Of a stretch of 6,887 bases of DNA, positions 6,885 through 6,887 are shown in pieces (within the stretch, counting starts at the first letter, position 1; every line of letters starts with the position of its first letter). The notes under the pieces were generated by a model. It was not told where the DNA came from. It was given only the letters and a program-made list of their open reading frames with translations, and did not search any database. The DNA lies in contig DIQZ01000085.1 in NCBI GenBank assembly GCA_002424305.1, forward strand, positions 1-6,887, written 5' to 3'. This stretch comes from Firmicutes bacterium UBA5449. GTDB lineage: Bacteria > Bacillota > SHA-98 > UBA4971. A program made the position numbers and the translations under genes.

Positions 6885-6887
6885 CTC

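Larger units (their letters stand above)
6603..6887. other. Non-coding upstream region of zorA, possibly including a mobile-element end
   Basis: No credible protein gene was found in either strand of these 285 bases. The longest minus-strand item near zorA is a 21-codon frame (6682-6617) with no properly spaced ribosome site. A short direct repeat, TTCATATTG (6665-6673) and TTCATATGG (6678-6686), lies next to TGTGGATATTTTGCC (6647-6661). Repeated short blocks of this style, beginning with TGT, recall the ends of IS21-type insertion sequences, but no transposase is visible and the idea is weak. No promoter with both -35 and -10 boxes at normal spacing could be read for zorA. Confidence 0.3.

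Overview
The window holds one complete anti-phage defence operon of the Zorya type I kind, read entirely on the minus strand (right to left): zorA, zorB, zorC, zorD. To its left is the first 39 codons of a separate housekeeping gene, a D-2-hydroxyacid dehydrogenase / glyoxylate reductase, also on the minus strand and cut by the window edge. To its right are about 285 bases with no credible gene, which carry inverted repeats and may include the end of a mobile element.

Layout, in the direction of transcription. 6887-6603 is the upstream region, with a 42-base inverted repeat and a G-rich hairpin at the window edge. 6602-5028 is zorA, a MotA/ExbB-like membrane protein with a long helical tail. 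5007-4324 is zorB, a MotB-like protein with one membrane segment and an OmpA-type peptidoglycan-binding domain. 4310-3117 is zorC, an EH-signature protein. 3120-316 is zorD, a SNF2-family ATPase. 315-118 is a spacer with a hairpin. 117-1 is the truncated dehydrogenase. The zor genes are spaced by 20 bases, 13 bases and a 4-base GTGA overlap, so they look like one translationally coupled transcript. No convincing promoter or U-tract terminator could be read.

How the genes work together (established for the Zorya family, applied here by inference): ZorA and ZorB form an ion-driven motor in the inner membrane, anchored to the cell wall by ZorB. The ZorA tail reaches into the cytoplasm and is thought to pass on a phage-entry signal. 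ZorC and ZorD act on the invading DNA. All signature residues that I know to look for are intact, so the system looks functional. It is a known system type; what is unusual is the small size of ZorA, ZorC and ZorD and the general use of GTG starts.

Organism: a bacterium of moderate GC content with purine-rich Shine-Dalgarno sites. The truncated dehydrogenase N-terminus is of a style common in Clostridia-like Firmicutes, but it also occurs in other lineages and in archaea, so the taxonomic guess is weak.
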